Shown here: positions 8,822 through 17,730 of the stretch, one piece after another
Position numbering within the stretch: the stretch's first letter is position 1
How the letters are laid out: each line of letters opens with the position of its first letter
Assembly (NCBI GenBank): GCA_019703815.1
Contig: AP023053.1
Span: 296,995 to 360,994 of the forward strand
Direction of reading: 5' to 3'
Source of the DNA: Thaumasiovibrio occultus
Lineage (GTDB): Bacteria > Pseudomonadota > Gammaproteobacteria > Enterobacterales > Vibrionaceae
Length of the DNA stretch: 64,000 bases
Translations under genes and position numbers: made by a program
The notes under the pieces: generated by a model
Seen by the model: only the letters and a program-made list of their open reading frames with translations
Told to the model about the DNA's origin: nothing
Database searches by the model: none

Positions 8822-9415
8822 ATGCGTTTAACCATAGTGGCAGGTAGCCAACGAGAACATTCGCAAAGTGTACAAGTCGCGCACTATCTACAGCGCCAAG
8901 CGGCAGATCAGTTTACGCACATTGATGTGTTGGATCTGGCAACGTTGAACATTCCGCTTTGGAACGAAGGTGTTTGGCAAGGTGCGCAGGAATGGCAATT
9001 TTGGACGCCAATCGCGTCGCAGTTGCAACAATCAGATGCGGTTATTTTGATCACGCCCGAATGGCACGGCATGGCGACCCCGGCGCTGAAAAACTTTTTA
9101 CTGCTGACCACGGATGATGAACTCGCCCATAAACCGGCGCTGTTGGTCAGTGTCTCAGCAAGCGTGAATGGGGTTTATCCCATTAGCGAACTTCGGATGA
9201 CGGGGAGTAAAAATAACCATATGTGCATTTTGCCAGATCACCTGATCTTTCGAAATGTGCAAGACAGTTGGACGGAAACCGGTGAGCTGACCGATAAGGC
9301 GATGACTGAACGCGTTGGGTTCACATTGACGTTACTTGAAGCCTACGCCAAAGCGTTGGGGCCGGTGCATCGTGACATGGTCGCGCTGGGCAAGCCATTT
9401 CGCTACGGGATGTAG
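8822..9415 (+). CDS. NADPH-dependent FMN reductase family protein
   Basis: A 197-residue flavodoxin-fold oxidoreductase. The FMN phosphate loop is VAGSQREHSQS near the N-terminus, and ILITPEWHGMATPALKNFL is the conserved second flavin-binding segment of NAD(P)H:FMN/quinone reductases. It probably reduces quinones, azo compounds or flavins in the cytoplasm. AGAAGGAG inside the end of the transporter gene is its ribosome binding site, and one base separates the two genes, so the pair may reduce and export the same toxic compound. Confidence 0.85.
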   Translation: MRLTIVAGSQREHSQSVQVAHYLQRQAADQFTHIDVLDLATLNIPLWNEGVWQGAQEWQFWTPIASQLQQSDAVILITPEWHGMATPALKNFLLLTTDDELAHKPALLVSVSASVNGVYPISELRMTGSKNNHMCILPDHLIFRNVQDSWTETGELTDKAMTERVGFTLTLLEAYAKALGPVHRDMVALGKPFRYGM

Positions 9416-9611
9416 TTCACGTCACTGAACCGGCACAGCTAGCGCGATGAAAGTTCAGTATTGAATGGGCTAAATCAATGAACTTCGCCTTAGATCGCAA
9501 AAGGTCGCTGAGACGGAGAGAAACCCACCAAGCAGGTCGGCGCTGCATATCAACCCGCAAGGCTTATCGGTATACTACGCCCACTTGTTTGAATGCAGTA
9601 TGATAGTTGAA

Positions 9612-10229
9612 ATGAAGAATAAAGTTCTGAAATTACTTTTTGTGGGGGCCGCTTTGTTGTTGTCGGGCTGTGCCACCATGAACAAAGAAGAGTGCTTGAG
9701 TGCAGATTGGCAACTGCTTGGCCTAACTGATGGCGCCAAGGGTTACCGTCTAGCGCGTTTAGATGAACATCGCTCAGCATGCGCGGAGTACGGCGTCAGC
9801 CCAGATCCGATTGCCTATCGCAAGGGCTACGATGAAGGGATCGTCACCTATTGCACCCCTGCCAACGGCTACCAGCAAGGATTGAATGGCAATAACTATT
9901 ACGGCCAATGTCCTGCCAACTTGCACGACGCATTTGCCAAAGCCCACGAGCAAGGATTGCAACGTTATGCGCTGCAAAGTGAAATTAACGCGCTCGAAAA
10001 CGAGTTGTATCGCTACGAGGATGAAATCGATCAGTTAGAGAGTGATATCCGCGATAAAGAAGTCGAGTACTTACAGGCCGATGAAGTGTCAGTGCGCCGT
10101 CGCTTACTGATTGAACTCGGCCGCCTACGTGATGATCGCCGTCATCTTCAATATGATTTGCGCGCACTGGAGCGAGATCTATCGCTAAAAGAGCATGAGC
10201 TGTTAGCCTTGCCGCAATACCACTACTAA
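9612..10229 (+). CDS. DUF2799 lipoprotein
   Basis: The start at 9612 puts MKNKVLKLLFVGAALLLSGCA at the N-terminus, a lipoprotein signal with lipobox LSGC, so Cys19 or so is lipidated. The mature part has the DUF2799 pattern (DWQLLGLTDGAKG, HRSACAEYGV, YRKGYDEGIVTYCTPANGY), which is shared by uncharacterised proteobacterial lipoproteins. The C-terminal 85 residues are a highly charged coiled coil (ENELYRYEDEIDQLESDIRD). It is monocistronic with a terminator after it. Function unknown; it is probably anchored in the outer membrane. Confidence 0.85.
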   Translation: MKNKVLKLLFVGAALLLSGCATMNKEECLSADWQLLGLTDGAKGYRLARLDEHRSACAEYGVSPDPIAYRKGYDEGIVTYCTPANGYQQGLNGNNYYGQCPANLHDAFAKAHEQGLQRYALQSEINALENELYRYEDEIDQLESDIRDKEVEYLQADEVSVRRRLLIELGRLRDDRRHLQYDLRALERDLSLKEHELLALPQYHY

Positions 10230-10315
10230 ATAACAAGCAGAGATTGGACAGATTGGATAGGCGACGGCGTGTCGCTGCTAGCTTGTTAGCTTGATCCATA
10301 TAGTCTTATGCATCG

Positions 10316-10345
10316 CAGCCCATCGTCAAGGTGGGTTGTTTTATT
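10316..10345 (+). terminator. probable Rho-independent terminator
   Basis: CAGCCCA pairs with TGGGTTG (one G-U pair), followed by TTTTATTATT, about 90 bases after the DUF2799 gene. Confidence 0.6.
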
Positions 10346-10454
10346 ATTCCTCCTTCCTGTTCAAACTCGATATCCGGGCTTTCTGTTCAAAGTGATCATT
10401 GTCAATCGCGCAGGGTACAAGTGGTTAAACCAACCCTACCTGAGAGGCTGACCA

Positions 10455-10814
10455 ATGCGAACATTGCGTCATTATAACGATTGTCTTCCGGTACTGTTAA
10501 GTCAGGCTGATTGTCATTTTTATCTGCTGCTACTGCGTCCCCAGCCAAGCCCGAATCTATCGTCACTCCACGCGACAGACGCTGACAATGCAGCATCGAC
10601 CAAGCATGTTGCCACCCATGATAACCGAGGCTGTGACGAGCTGGTATTTGATGAAAACGGCGCTTGCGTGCGATTTGCTGGCTTGCTTGAGGCGAAAGAG
10701 CAGCTGAGCGATCTTGGGTATCGTCACGCCGTGCTGCGAATGGAAACACCTTACGATGAAATGGGCGCAGCCCAAGGGGCAGGCGCAGCAGAGATCGCTT
10801 TGCACTTGGCCTGA
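10455..10814 (+). CDS. DUF6482-like small protein
   Basis: A 119-residue protein whose second half (DELVFDENGACVRFAGLLEAKEQLSDLGYRHAVLRMETPYDEMG, in short segments) has the pattern I associate with DUF6482: a Leu-rich strand, a helix with LxEAKExL, and a terminal YDEMxG. The middle (about residues 35-55) is a polar linker longer than usual. GAGAGG precedes the ATG. Function is not known for the family. The antisense frame over the same bases is treated as a shadow. Confidence 0.6.
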   Translation: MRTLRHYNDCLPVLLSQADCHFYLLLLRPQPSPNLSSLHATDADNAASTKHVATHDNRGCDELVFDENGACVRFAGLLEAKEQLSDLGYRHAVLRMETPYDEMGAAQGAGAAEIALHLA

Positions 10815-11063
10815 GTGGGTTTCTCTGGTTTCGCCGTCTTTGCCTTCAAAATCGCGCCATTACCGTGCCTCCCTCGGTATTATGCTCTGGATTCGTGCGA
10901 GTTTAGTTCTCTGTTTTGACGGATCTTTCACGCAGCCCTTGTACTATGACCGCTGACAGACTTATGCTGTGAAAAAATATAATAAGTAGAAACCACGTAC
11001 ATTTGATATGTGCGCCGTTTTTAGGCGATGGGGTACTCGCAGCAAACTGCGAAGGGAGGCTGG

Positions 11064-12164
11064 ATGAAATCGAAACTGTTCCAACGATTGTACGAGGCGG
11101 TGGTGAACCCAGAGCCTGATGAGGCGTCACTGTTGCCTGACAGTTTACCGACACCCACATTGTGGTTGCTGGGTAAAACAGGGGCGGGGAAATCGAGCTT
11201 GATTGAAGCGCTCACTCAAGCGCCAGATATTGAAGTCGGTAACGGCTTTCAACCTTGCACGCGCACCGCGCAGATCTATTACCATCCTGAAGCTCACCCC
11301 GTGGTCGCGTTTTTGGACAGCCGAGGTTTGGATGAAGTCGACTACGATCCCGCAGATGATCTGATTTACTGCGCCGACAAAAGCCACGCGATTGTCATCG
11401 TGGTCGCATTGGATGATCCCGATCAGCAGAGCGTGATCGATACGGTAAAACCTATCTTAGCGAAAAACCGACATCGCGGCTGCATGGTGGTATTTAGCCG
11501 CAAGAGCTTTGTCGCGGCAAGTGATGTCGAGCGAGTCAGCCAATACGTGGTTGGGCAATTGCAGCGTAGCACCGGAGTGCGTTTGCCGTACGTGTGTTAC
11601 GACCGCTTTGAAACCGAAAGTTTGCAACAATTGCGCGAAACCTTAGCCGACCAATTGCCTGAAATACATTTGTGGCTGCTAAGCCAACAAGCTAAAGATG
11701 CCGAGAGTCGTCGCTTCCATAAATACCGTAGCGAGATCATCTGGTATGCCAGTGCCGCTGCGGCGTCCGACACCTTGCCGGGGATTGGCTTATTCACTGT
11801 GCCGGGCGTTCAGGGAAAACTGTTACACGCCCTTGGACGACGTTACGGTGTGAGCTGGGATCGCGAACGCTTGTCGGCGTTTTCCTCCGCGCTGGGGGCT
11901 GGCATGTTATTGCGCTTTGGTGGGCAACTTGGTGGCCGCCAACTGGCCAAACTCATTCCGGGTATTGGCCAAACCATTGGCAGTGCCGCTGCCGCTGTGG
12001 TTTCATTTTCAACCACCTATGCCTTGGGGCGCGTTGCGTGTTACTACCTGTATCAAACCCATCACGCGTTGCCGGTCGACCCCGAAAGTTTGCAGGTGAT
12101 CTATCGCCAAGCCCTGAGTGAAGCCAAAACCTATCGCGATCAAGCCCCGTCGCCGGAAGAGTAA
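11064..12164 (+). CDS. GTPase with C-terminal DUF697 membrane domain
   Basis: The start at 11064 is preceded by GGGAGG at a good distance. The 366-residue product begins with a TRAFAC-class G domain: P-loop GKTGAGKSSLIEAL (about residues 40-53), switch-region Thr in PCTRT, DSRGLDE as the Walker B/G3 motif, and a weak G4 in FSRKSF. The last 130 residues are Gly/Ala-rich and amphipathic (LPGIGLFTVPGVQGKLLHALG), as in DUF697/YcjF-type domains. It is the first of a GTPase-GTPase-deformylase set and is likely membrane-associated. The cellular role is unknown. Confidence 0.82.
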   Translation: MKSKLFQRLYEAVVNPEPDEASLLPDSLPTPTLWLLGKTGAGKSSLIEALTQAPDIEVGNGFQPCTRTAQIYYHPEAHPVVAFLDSRGLDEVDYDPADDLIYCADKSHAIVIVVALDDPDQQSVIDTVKPILAKNRHRGCMVVFSRKSFVAASDVERVSQYVVGQLQRSTGVRLPYVCYDRFETESLQQLRETLADQLPEIHLWLLSQQAKDAESRRFHKYRSEIIWYASAAAASDTLPGIGLFTVPGVQGKLLHALGRRYGVSWDRERLSAFSSALGAGMLLRFGGQLGGRQLAKLIPGIGQTIGSAAAAVVSFSTTYALGRVACYYLYQTHHALPVDPESLQVIYRQALSEAKTYRDQAPSPEE

Positions 12165-12261
12165 AGGGTCATACTAAACGCGCACTAAAATCGCACAGAA
12201 AGCGACATGGCGTCAGCTAACCCAATTCTTTGTTATTGAATCCCTAATGCCGAGAGGGTGA

Positions 12262-13743
12262 ATGAAAACAACCTTATTACAACGCGTGCTAGGCGGGCGT
12301 TTATTACTGTTACTGCTGTGGGCCGTCCCTGTGTTGCTGCTGATGGTGGCGGGCGGAATGTGGCTGTGGCAAAACCATTATTGGTTGCCGTTTGCGGCCG
12401 TATTTACAGTGGTGACTTTGCTGGGCTGGGGGCTTGGCTACTGGCAGCGTCGTCAACGGGATGAGGAAGTCACTCATCAAGCGGTGAGCGCCGCAGCCAA
12501 AGGTTGGGGCGAGCGTGAACAAGCGGTGTGGCAACGCCAAATGACGATGCTGGATGCGATGAGCGAGCCGGAGTGGTCGCAAATCTATACCTTGAGTCTT
12601 GAGAATTTCAAGCAAGTGGCGGTGCAGTTTCATCCAGAAAACCCTGACGCAGTGTACGCATTCACCTTGCCTGAAATGCTGCAAATTAACGAAGAAGTGA
12701 GTCGGCGTTATCGGCGTTATGTCGATCAGCATATTCCTATGGTTCAGCATATGCGTCTCGACCGTCTCAAGCGGGTGTACAAGAACAAATCACGGCTCGA
12801 AACTGGTTGGCGTTGGGCGAACAACACCTACCGTGTCGCGCGCTGGGTCAATCCGGCGTCGGCGCTACTAGGGGAGCTGCGCGGCGCGGTGATCGGCAGC
12901 TTGTTTGATGAAGCCTCAGCGCAAGTGCAATACATGGCGAAACGTTTGTTGCTTGAGCAAAGCTGTGCGGTGGCGATCGATCTTTACAGCGGTCATTGGC
13001 AGTTAGCGCCAGCAGCATCACCCGAGCTTGCAGAACAAACCTTGCCCGCTACGGTAACCCTGATTGGCCAAACCAACGCGGGTAAGTCTTCGCTGATCAA
13101 TCAACTGGTTCGCTACAGCGCGGCAGAAGCCGATGCGCTGCCTGCGACGGCGAAAGCGGTCGGCTATCGCTTTGATTACCCGGATGGGGAAGCGGTGTTG
13201 CTGCAAGACTCGCCCGGGATGCGCGGCGCGGAAGTGTCTACCACGTTGGAATTGGTGAAAGCGAGTGACATCGTGATTTGGGTGGTGAAAGCGACCCAGC
13301 CGGGCAGACAACTGGATGTGACGTTTGCGCGCCGGATTGCCGATTTTTACCAGCAGCACCCAGAGCGCCGCCGCGCGCCAGTGGTGGTCGCTATCACCCA
13401 TATTGATCAGCTGGGCCCAGCCGCCGCGTTAGAAACGTTAAACTTTGCCGAGCCAAAAGACGCGAAGTCGCAACACGTGGCCGAGCTCATTGGCTATCTG
13501 AAGCAACAGTTACCATTGCCGGAAGAGACAATTTGGGTGCCGCTGTGCGTCTCTGAGCAAGATGCGTTCAATATTGATGTATTGGAGGACGCGGTGTTTG
13601 TGTCTCTCGATGAAGCGGAGCATGTACAGCATAACCGCCGCCGGCATCAAAAAAACAGAGTAAATTTGAAACAAGAGTGGCAGCGCACGCTGAAATTAGG
13701 CAAAGTAATTGCCAAGCAGTTTTTACCGAGTTCAAAGGAGTAA
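12262..13743 (+). CDS. membrane-anchored GTPase (50S-binding GTPase-like G domain)
   Basis: A 493-residue protein. Two N-terminal membrane helices (LLLLLLWAVPVLLLMVAG and LPFAAVFTVVTLLGWGLGYW) are followed by a 200-residue helical region. The Era/YihA-type G domain then begins near residue 270: P-loop GQTNAGKSSLINQL, G2 Thr in PATAKAVG, G3 DSPGM and G4 THID. It lies 97 bases after the first GTPase and 4 bases before a peptide deformylase. The tandem of two different membrane-linked GTPases suggests an envelope or translation-surveillance partnership, which is inference. Confidence 0.82.
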   Translation: MKTTLLQRVLGGRLLLLLLWAVPVLLLMVAGGMWLWQNHYWLPFAAVFTVVTLLGWGLGYWQRRQRDEEVTHQAVSAAAKGWGEREQAVWQRQMTMLDAMSEPEWSQIYTLSLENFKQVAVQFHPENPDAVYAFTLPEMLQINEEVSRRYRRYVDQHIPMVQHMRLDRLKRVYKNKSRLETGWRWANNTYRVARWVNPASALLGELRGAVIGSLFDEASAQVQYMAKRLLLEQSCAVAIDLYSGHWQLAPAASPELAEQTLPATVTLIGQTNAGKSSLINQLVRYSAAEADALPATAKAVGYRFDYPDGEAVLLQDSPGMRGAEVSTTLELVKASDIVIWVVKATQPGRQLDVTFARRIADFYQQHPERRRAPVVVAITHIDQLGPAAALETLNFAEPKDAKSQHVAELIGYLKQQLPLPEETIWVPLCVSEQDAFNIDVLEDAVFVSLDEAEHVQHNRRRHQKNRVNLKQEWQRTLKLGKVIAKQFLPSSKE

Positions 13744-13747
13744 CCAG

Positions 13748-14218
13748 ATGATTGTTCAAGTTGGTTCAGAGGTTTTGACTCAGGTTGCCAAGCCAGTGCG
13801 ACGCGACGAAGCCACCCGCGCGCTGTTTGTGCGCATGCTCACCGCGATGGAATCCGCGAACGGGGTCGGCATTGCCGCGCCTCAACTCGGGGTGTCGAAG
13901 CGAATGATGATCGTCGCCTCCCATCCCAACAAACGCTATCCCTACGCGCCACAAATCGATCCTATCTGTATGATCAACCCCGAGCTGTTAGAGCAAAGCG
14001 CTGAAACAGAGCTGGGTTGGGAAGGCTGTTTGAGCGTGGCGGGAAAACGTTGCCAAATAGAGCGAGCTTGCCATATCACAGTGCGCTATGAAAACGATGA
14101 GCGTGAAGTGATTGAAGGCGAATTCTCCGGCTTTATTGCGCGTATTTTCCTGCATGAACTTGATCACCTTAACGGGATCACGATTTTAGATCGCGCCATT
14201 GAGGTGGTTGAGATCTGA
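13748..14218 (+). CDS. def: peptide deformylase (second copy type)
   Basis: A 156-residue metalloenzyme that removes the formyl group from nascent polypeptides. All three family motifs are present: GVGIAAPQLG, EGCLSV (the Cys ligand) and HELDH (two His ligands and the catalytic Glu). AAAGGAG lies before the ATG at 13748, and the longer frame starting at 13709 would overlap the GTPase gene and is rejected. The gene is tied to two GTPases rather than to fmt, the normal partner of the housekeeping deformylase, so it is probably an accessory paralogue. Confidence 0.9.
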   Translation: MIVQVGSEVLTQVAKPVRRDEATRALFVRMLTAMESANGVGIAAPQLGVSKRMMIVASHPNKRYPYAPQIDPICMINPELLEQSAETELGWEGCLSVAGKRCQIERACHITVRYENDEREVIEGEFSGFIARIFLHELDHLNGITILDRAIEVVEI

Positions 14219-14373
14219 TCACAACGCCATGTAGTTCATTGCATGGCGTCCAACGTTGCTATCGATTTCTCTTTCTTTATCGCTTTACCTCTTCACATTC
14301 CCGTTTTTATGCCTAGGCGCGCAGGACGTTCGTGGTGCAATCTTTCTTCGCCCAGGCTGATAGTTACTACACT

Positions 14374-14431
14374 GGATAGTGATCATGTCATCAGCAGAGG
14401 ATAGTGATCATGTCATCAGCAGAGGATAGTG
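14374..14431 (+). repeat. 25-bp tandem duplication at a gene start
   Basis: A 25-base unit starting GGATAGTGATCATGTC occurs twice in perfect tandem (14374-14398 and 14399-14423), and GGATAGTG starts a third. Each full copy carries an ATG; the ATG at 14410 is in frame with the flavodoxin-like gene that starts at 14434. Confidence 0.85.
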
Positions 14432-14433
14432 CC

Positions 14434-14981
14434 ATGTCGATAGCAATCGTTTTTCACAGTGGTTACGGCCATACCGCAAAGCAAGCCGCCGCACTGCAAG
14501 AAGGTGCGGGCGCGACAGCCACGTTGGTAGAGATAGATCCGCAAGGTGAATTGAGCGAAGCGCAATGGCAAGTGTTAGATGAAGCAAAAGCGATTGTATT
14601 TGGCAGCCCCACTTATATGGGCATGGTGTCGTGGCAGTTTAAGAAGTTCGCAGATGCCTCCAGCAAGCGCTGGTTTAATTTGGCGTGGAAAGACAAACTG
14701 GCGGCGGGCTTTACCAATTCCGCCTCGATGAATGGCGACAAGAGCGTCACGATCCACTATTTGATCACGCTGGCGATGCAGCACGGCATGATTTGGGTCG
14801 GTACGGGTATGATGCCAGCCAATCAAAAAGGCTCAGTACGCGATGATATTAATTATCTCGGTGGTTTTCCGGTTTGCTAGCGCAAAGCCCGGCGGATGCT
14901 TCACCGGATGAAGCGCCGTGCCAAGGAGACTTAGACACGGCTAAACAGTTTGGTCAACGGATCGCATCGCTGGTGAAATAA
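14434..14981 (+). pseudogene. flavodoxin/WrbA-like NAD(P)H:quinone reductase, frameshifted
   Basis: The reading frame starts MSIAIVFHSGYGHTAKQAAAL, the FMN-binding loop of flavodoxin-family reductases, and continues through FGSPTYMGMVSWQFK and the conserved ASMNGDKSVTIHYL. At about 14867 the frame ends early at GGFPVC. One extra T in the TTTT run would restore it into SGLLAQSPADASPDEAP and then TAKQFGQRIASLVK, ending with TAA at 14979-14981, the normal family C-terminus. So it is either a fresh one-base deletion or a sequencing error. The truncated product would lack the last 35 residues. Confidence 0.8.
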
Positions 14982-15011
14982 CGTGCCAGTCAGCGCGTTT
15001 TTAAACCGTGG

Positions 15012-15048
15012 TTGGGTGCCAGCGTGATAGCGATCAGCTGGCACCCAA
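15012..15048. terminator. 12-bp perfect hairpin between convergent genes
   Basis: TTGGGTGCCAGC and GCTGGCACCCAA pair over 12 bases around a 13-base loop. The hairpin lies between the flavodoxin-like gene and the convergent microprotein gene, so it probably stops transcription from both sides. T-runs are weak. Confidence 0.55.
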
Positions 15049-15067
15049 ATTTCTGTAAATAACCATT

Positions 15068-15127
15068 TTACTTAGAAATGGCATGAGCAATCAGAAACAC
15101 TGCAATTAAAAACAAAACAGTTTCCAT
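15068..15127 (-). CDS. 19-residue membrane microprotein
   Basis: On the minus strand an ATG at 15127 opens a 19-codon frame reading METVLFLIAVFLIAHAISK and stopping at TAA. The ribosome binding site is almost ideal: AAGGAGGCGAC ends 4 bases before the ATG. Residues 4-15 are strongly hydrophobic and would form one short membrane helix with a basic C-terminus, the shape of regulatory microproteins such as those bound to transporters or oxidases. It has its own 290-base upstream region and a hairpin behind it. No homologue is recognised. Confidence 0.6.
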   Translation of the reverse strand: METVLFLIAVFLIAHAISK

Positions 15128-15422
15128 AATGTCGCCTCCTTGTTTATTCGTAGATAACTAGATCTTAGATAGAGACGATGGCAGACCATCCGAGATAAGA
15201 GCGCAAAAATTCAAGCTTAACCATGTTTCTGCGCTTTAATGATGCACTATTTTGCTATGCAAACGCTGAGTAAGGGCTTTGTGTCCTTTCTTTCGCTGCA
15301 TTTTGTTAGCTTGTGCTTGGGCGTTACTGCTCAGCTCATTTTACGGGTGCTTTTTTACAACTGTCTGTTCACGCTGTACAGATGCTACGGTTAGATACAT
15401 TTCCATTGGGTGTCTAATTGTT

Positions 15423-15980
15423 TTAGTCGTTTTCGCTGATCCGGCGGATCAGGCGCGCCGGTGTTCCGCCGTAAAGGCTATCAGGCTCGACGTCGCGGTT
15501 AACCACAGAGTTGGCCGCGATCACCGAACGCGCACCAATGGTCACCCCTTGGTTGATCACCACATTGCCGCCAATCCAAACATCATCTTCTACCACGATA
15601 GGTTTGCAGAAGGTTTCCCAACGGCGGCGGCTGCGGTAATCCAGTGCATGGCTGGCGGTGTAGAACTGCGCGTTGGGGCCAATCAAAACGTTGTTACCAA
15701 TGGTAATGGGCGCGCCGTCCAAGAAGGTCGCGTTCATATTGATAAAGGTTTGCTCACCAATCGACACGGTTTGGCCGAACTCGCAGGAAAACGGCGAGCG
15801 GATGATACTGTTGTCACCAAAGTGGCCAAACAGCTGGTGAAATGCGGTTTGACGCGCTGACTCATCTTGGCTTGTGTTTAGCTCAAAGAGCAGTTGAGAA
15901 GCGGTGTTTCGGATAGCATTGATGTGCGCATCTGCGCCATCAAATAGCTGACCTGAGGTCATTTTCTCAAACTCAGTCAT
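15423..15980 (-). CDS. sugar O-acetyltransferase (maltose/galactoside type)
   Basis: A 185-residue left-handed beta-helix acetyltransferase that uses acetyl-CoA to acetylate sugars. N-terminal helices resemble the Mac domain (MTSGQLFDGADAH). Hexapeptide repeats then run through NVLIGPNAQFYTASHALD, where the His is the catalytic base, then VWIGGNVVINQGVTIGARSVIAANSVV and the C-terminal YGGTPARLIR signature of the Lac/maltose acetyltransferase group. It appears monocistronic. The natural acceptor is unknown. A 193-codon frame on the opposite strand is a shadow. Confidence 0.9.
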   Translation of the reverse strand: MTEFEKMTSGQLFDGADAHINAIRNTASQLLFELNTSQDESARQTAFHQLFGHFGDNSIIRSPFSCEFGQTVSIGEQTFINMNATFLDGAPITIGNNVLIGPNAQFYTASHALDYRSRRRWETFCKPIVVEDDVWIGGNVVINQGVTIGARSVIAANSVVNRDVEPDSLYGGTPARLIRRISEND

Positions 15981-16133
15981 GGGTGCTCTCTTTAAATTAT
16001 GGGCGATAGGAATATATCAAAGCCGCAGACAAAGTACAGAAACGTTATGCCTCATTTGGGGTTAATGGCGTTGTCGAGCAGCGCGCTGAAAGCGCCAAAG
16101 AGATAGCGTAAAACGTTGTGGAAAAGTACTTAT

Positions 16134-16263
16134 AGTGGTTGTTCTGAGCTTAACTAACGCTTCCCATTTCGATTTCGAGAATATCGCTTTAAATTCTTCC
16201 TATCCAAAGCTCTGGAGTCATAGTCATCCCTAATGTGATAGCAACTGAACCGTTGTAAGCCAC
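16134..16263 (-). pseudogene. left half of a decayed duplicate of the gene at 18695-19306
   Basis: This stretch aligns nearly base for base with 19216-19330, covering the start codon region and first 30 or so codons of the gene at 18695-19306 (for example GGAGTCATAGTCATCCCTAA in both). It contains small indels, so it no longer encodes protein. The alignment breaks exactly at the IS3 end and resumes after it at 17490. Confidence 0.75.
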
Positions 16264-17489
16264 TGAATAGCCACCGACTTGATAGACACCCCTGAGTTAG
16301 ACATTATTACTAACAGAGAGGTGTTTATGAGTGGTAAGAGATTTCCAGAAGAATTCAAAATTGAAGCAATAAAGCAGGTCACCGAAAAAGGCCACAGCGT
16401 CGTGGATGTTGCCCATCGTTTAGGGACAACAACGCACAGCCTTTATGCGTGGATAAAACGCTATGGCCCTGATGCATCTCATCATCAAGCCAAATCTGAC
16501 GAAAGCGAAGAAATTCGTCGTCTCAAGAAAGAGCTAAAACGTGTTACAGAAGAGCGCGACATATTAAAAAGCCGCGGTGTACTTCGCAAGCCAGTCCGAC
16601 TGAGGTACGCCTTTATCCGTGCTCATCAAGCGACTTGGCCTATCAGATTGATGTGTCATGTCCTCGACATCCATCCTAGTGGTTACTATGCCTGGGTTCA
16701 AAACCCTGACTGCCAACAGGAGGCGGCGGAAATATCTCCTCGGACGCATTAAGCAGTTTTGGCTAGAATCGGGCGGAGTCTATGGCTACCGGAAAATTTA
16801 TAGCGATCTGAGAGATGAGGGTGAGGCCTGTGGAATTAATCTCGTTCATCGCTTGATGAAACGTGAGGGTTTACAGTCTCAACGGGGATATCGGAAACCC
16901 TCGTCCTCGTGGAGGTACTGAAAATGTCGTTGTCGCTAATAAGCTGGCGAGGGAATTTAATCCAACTGCACCGAATCAATCGTGGGTAACAGACATTACT
17001 TACATCAAAACACACGAAGGCTGGTTATATCTGGCTGTGGTCATCGATTTATTCTCAAGACGTGTGATTGGGTGGTCGATGAAGAATCGGATAACCAAAG
17101 AGTTGGTATTGGATGCATTGCTGATGGCGATTTGGCGCCGTTTCGCCGAAAGAGAAAGTACTTGTACATTCTGATCAGGGCAGTCAGTACACCAGTCATG
17201 ATTGGGATAAATTCCTGACTCAGCATGGCTTGAGTCGAGTATGAGCCGCAGAGGCAACTGTCATGACAATGCGGTTGCTGAAAGCTTTTTCCAGTTATTG
17301 AAGCGAGAACGTATCAAGCGAAAAATCTACTCAACGCGAGAAGAGGCACGGATGGATATCTTTGAATATATTGAGATGTTCTACAACGTAAAACGTCGGC
17401 ACGGTTCCAACGATCAGGTGTCGCCTGTAGAGTATGAAAAGCAGTACGAAGAAAGGCTCAAAAGTGTCTACTGAGTCGGTGGCTATTCA
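16264..17489 (+). mobile_element. IS3-family insertion sequence, decayed
   Basis: The 1226-bp element has terminal inverted repeats: TGAATAGCCACCGACT at its left end matches AGTCGGTGGCTATTCA at the right, and TAGACACC is also partly conserved inside. It is flanked by a 3-bp direct repeat CAC (16261-16263 and 17490-17492), the duplication size typical of IS3. Its transposase frames are broken in several places. Confidence 0.88.
16327..17474 (+). pseudogene. IS3-family transposase OrfA/OrfB, multiply frameshifted
   Basis: OrfA begins MSGKRFPEEFKIEAIKQVTEKGHS with the helix-turn-helix and leucine-zipper region (EEIRRLKKELKRVTEERDILK). The A-run where the OrfA/OrfB programmed frameshift normally occurs has lost bases, fusing the frames. 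OrfB then changes frame near 16740, 16905 and 17165: [38 protein letters not shown] (first Asp of DDE), and [20 protein letters not shown] (last Glu region). At least four lesions mean no active transposase. Confidence 0.88.
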
Positions 17490-17621
17490 CACCGACTATT
17501 TGGGCGTGGTAAATTTTTCGAGCCGGGGCTGACTTATGGCAACAAATAGAGAGTGAAGGTTTAAATGTTTTTGGTAGCTATGCCTCGTCAGTCGCAAAAG
17601 AAACTCGTGATTCAAAATGAG
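17490..17621. pseudogene. right half of the duplicated upstream region
   Basis: After the CAC target repeat, the sequence again follows 19336-19470: GGCTGACTTATGGCAACAAATAG here against GGCTGAGTCATAGCAACAAATAG there. It is upstream DNA of the gene at 18695-19306, not coding, and shows where the IS3 copy landed. Confidence 0.65.
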
Positions 17622-17730
17622 AGGTAAACAGAGTCTAATTTAGGTTTAAATTTTTCCCTTACTATGTATTATTTCCTGTCTTATTGAGTTAATTTGGTGT
17701 GAACGCACTTAATAGTAAAGGGATTGAGTT

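Noticed and set aside
15279-15860. 193-codon frame on the plus strand
   Set aside because: It lies antisense to a clear hexapeptide-repeat acetyltransferase; its Arg/Val-rich sequence has no domain and no ribosome binding site.
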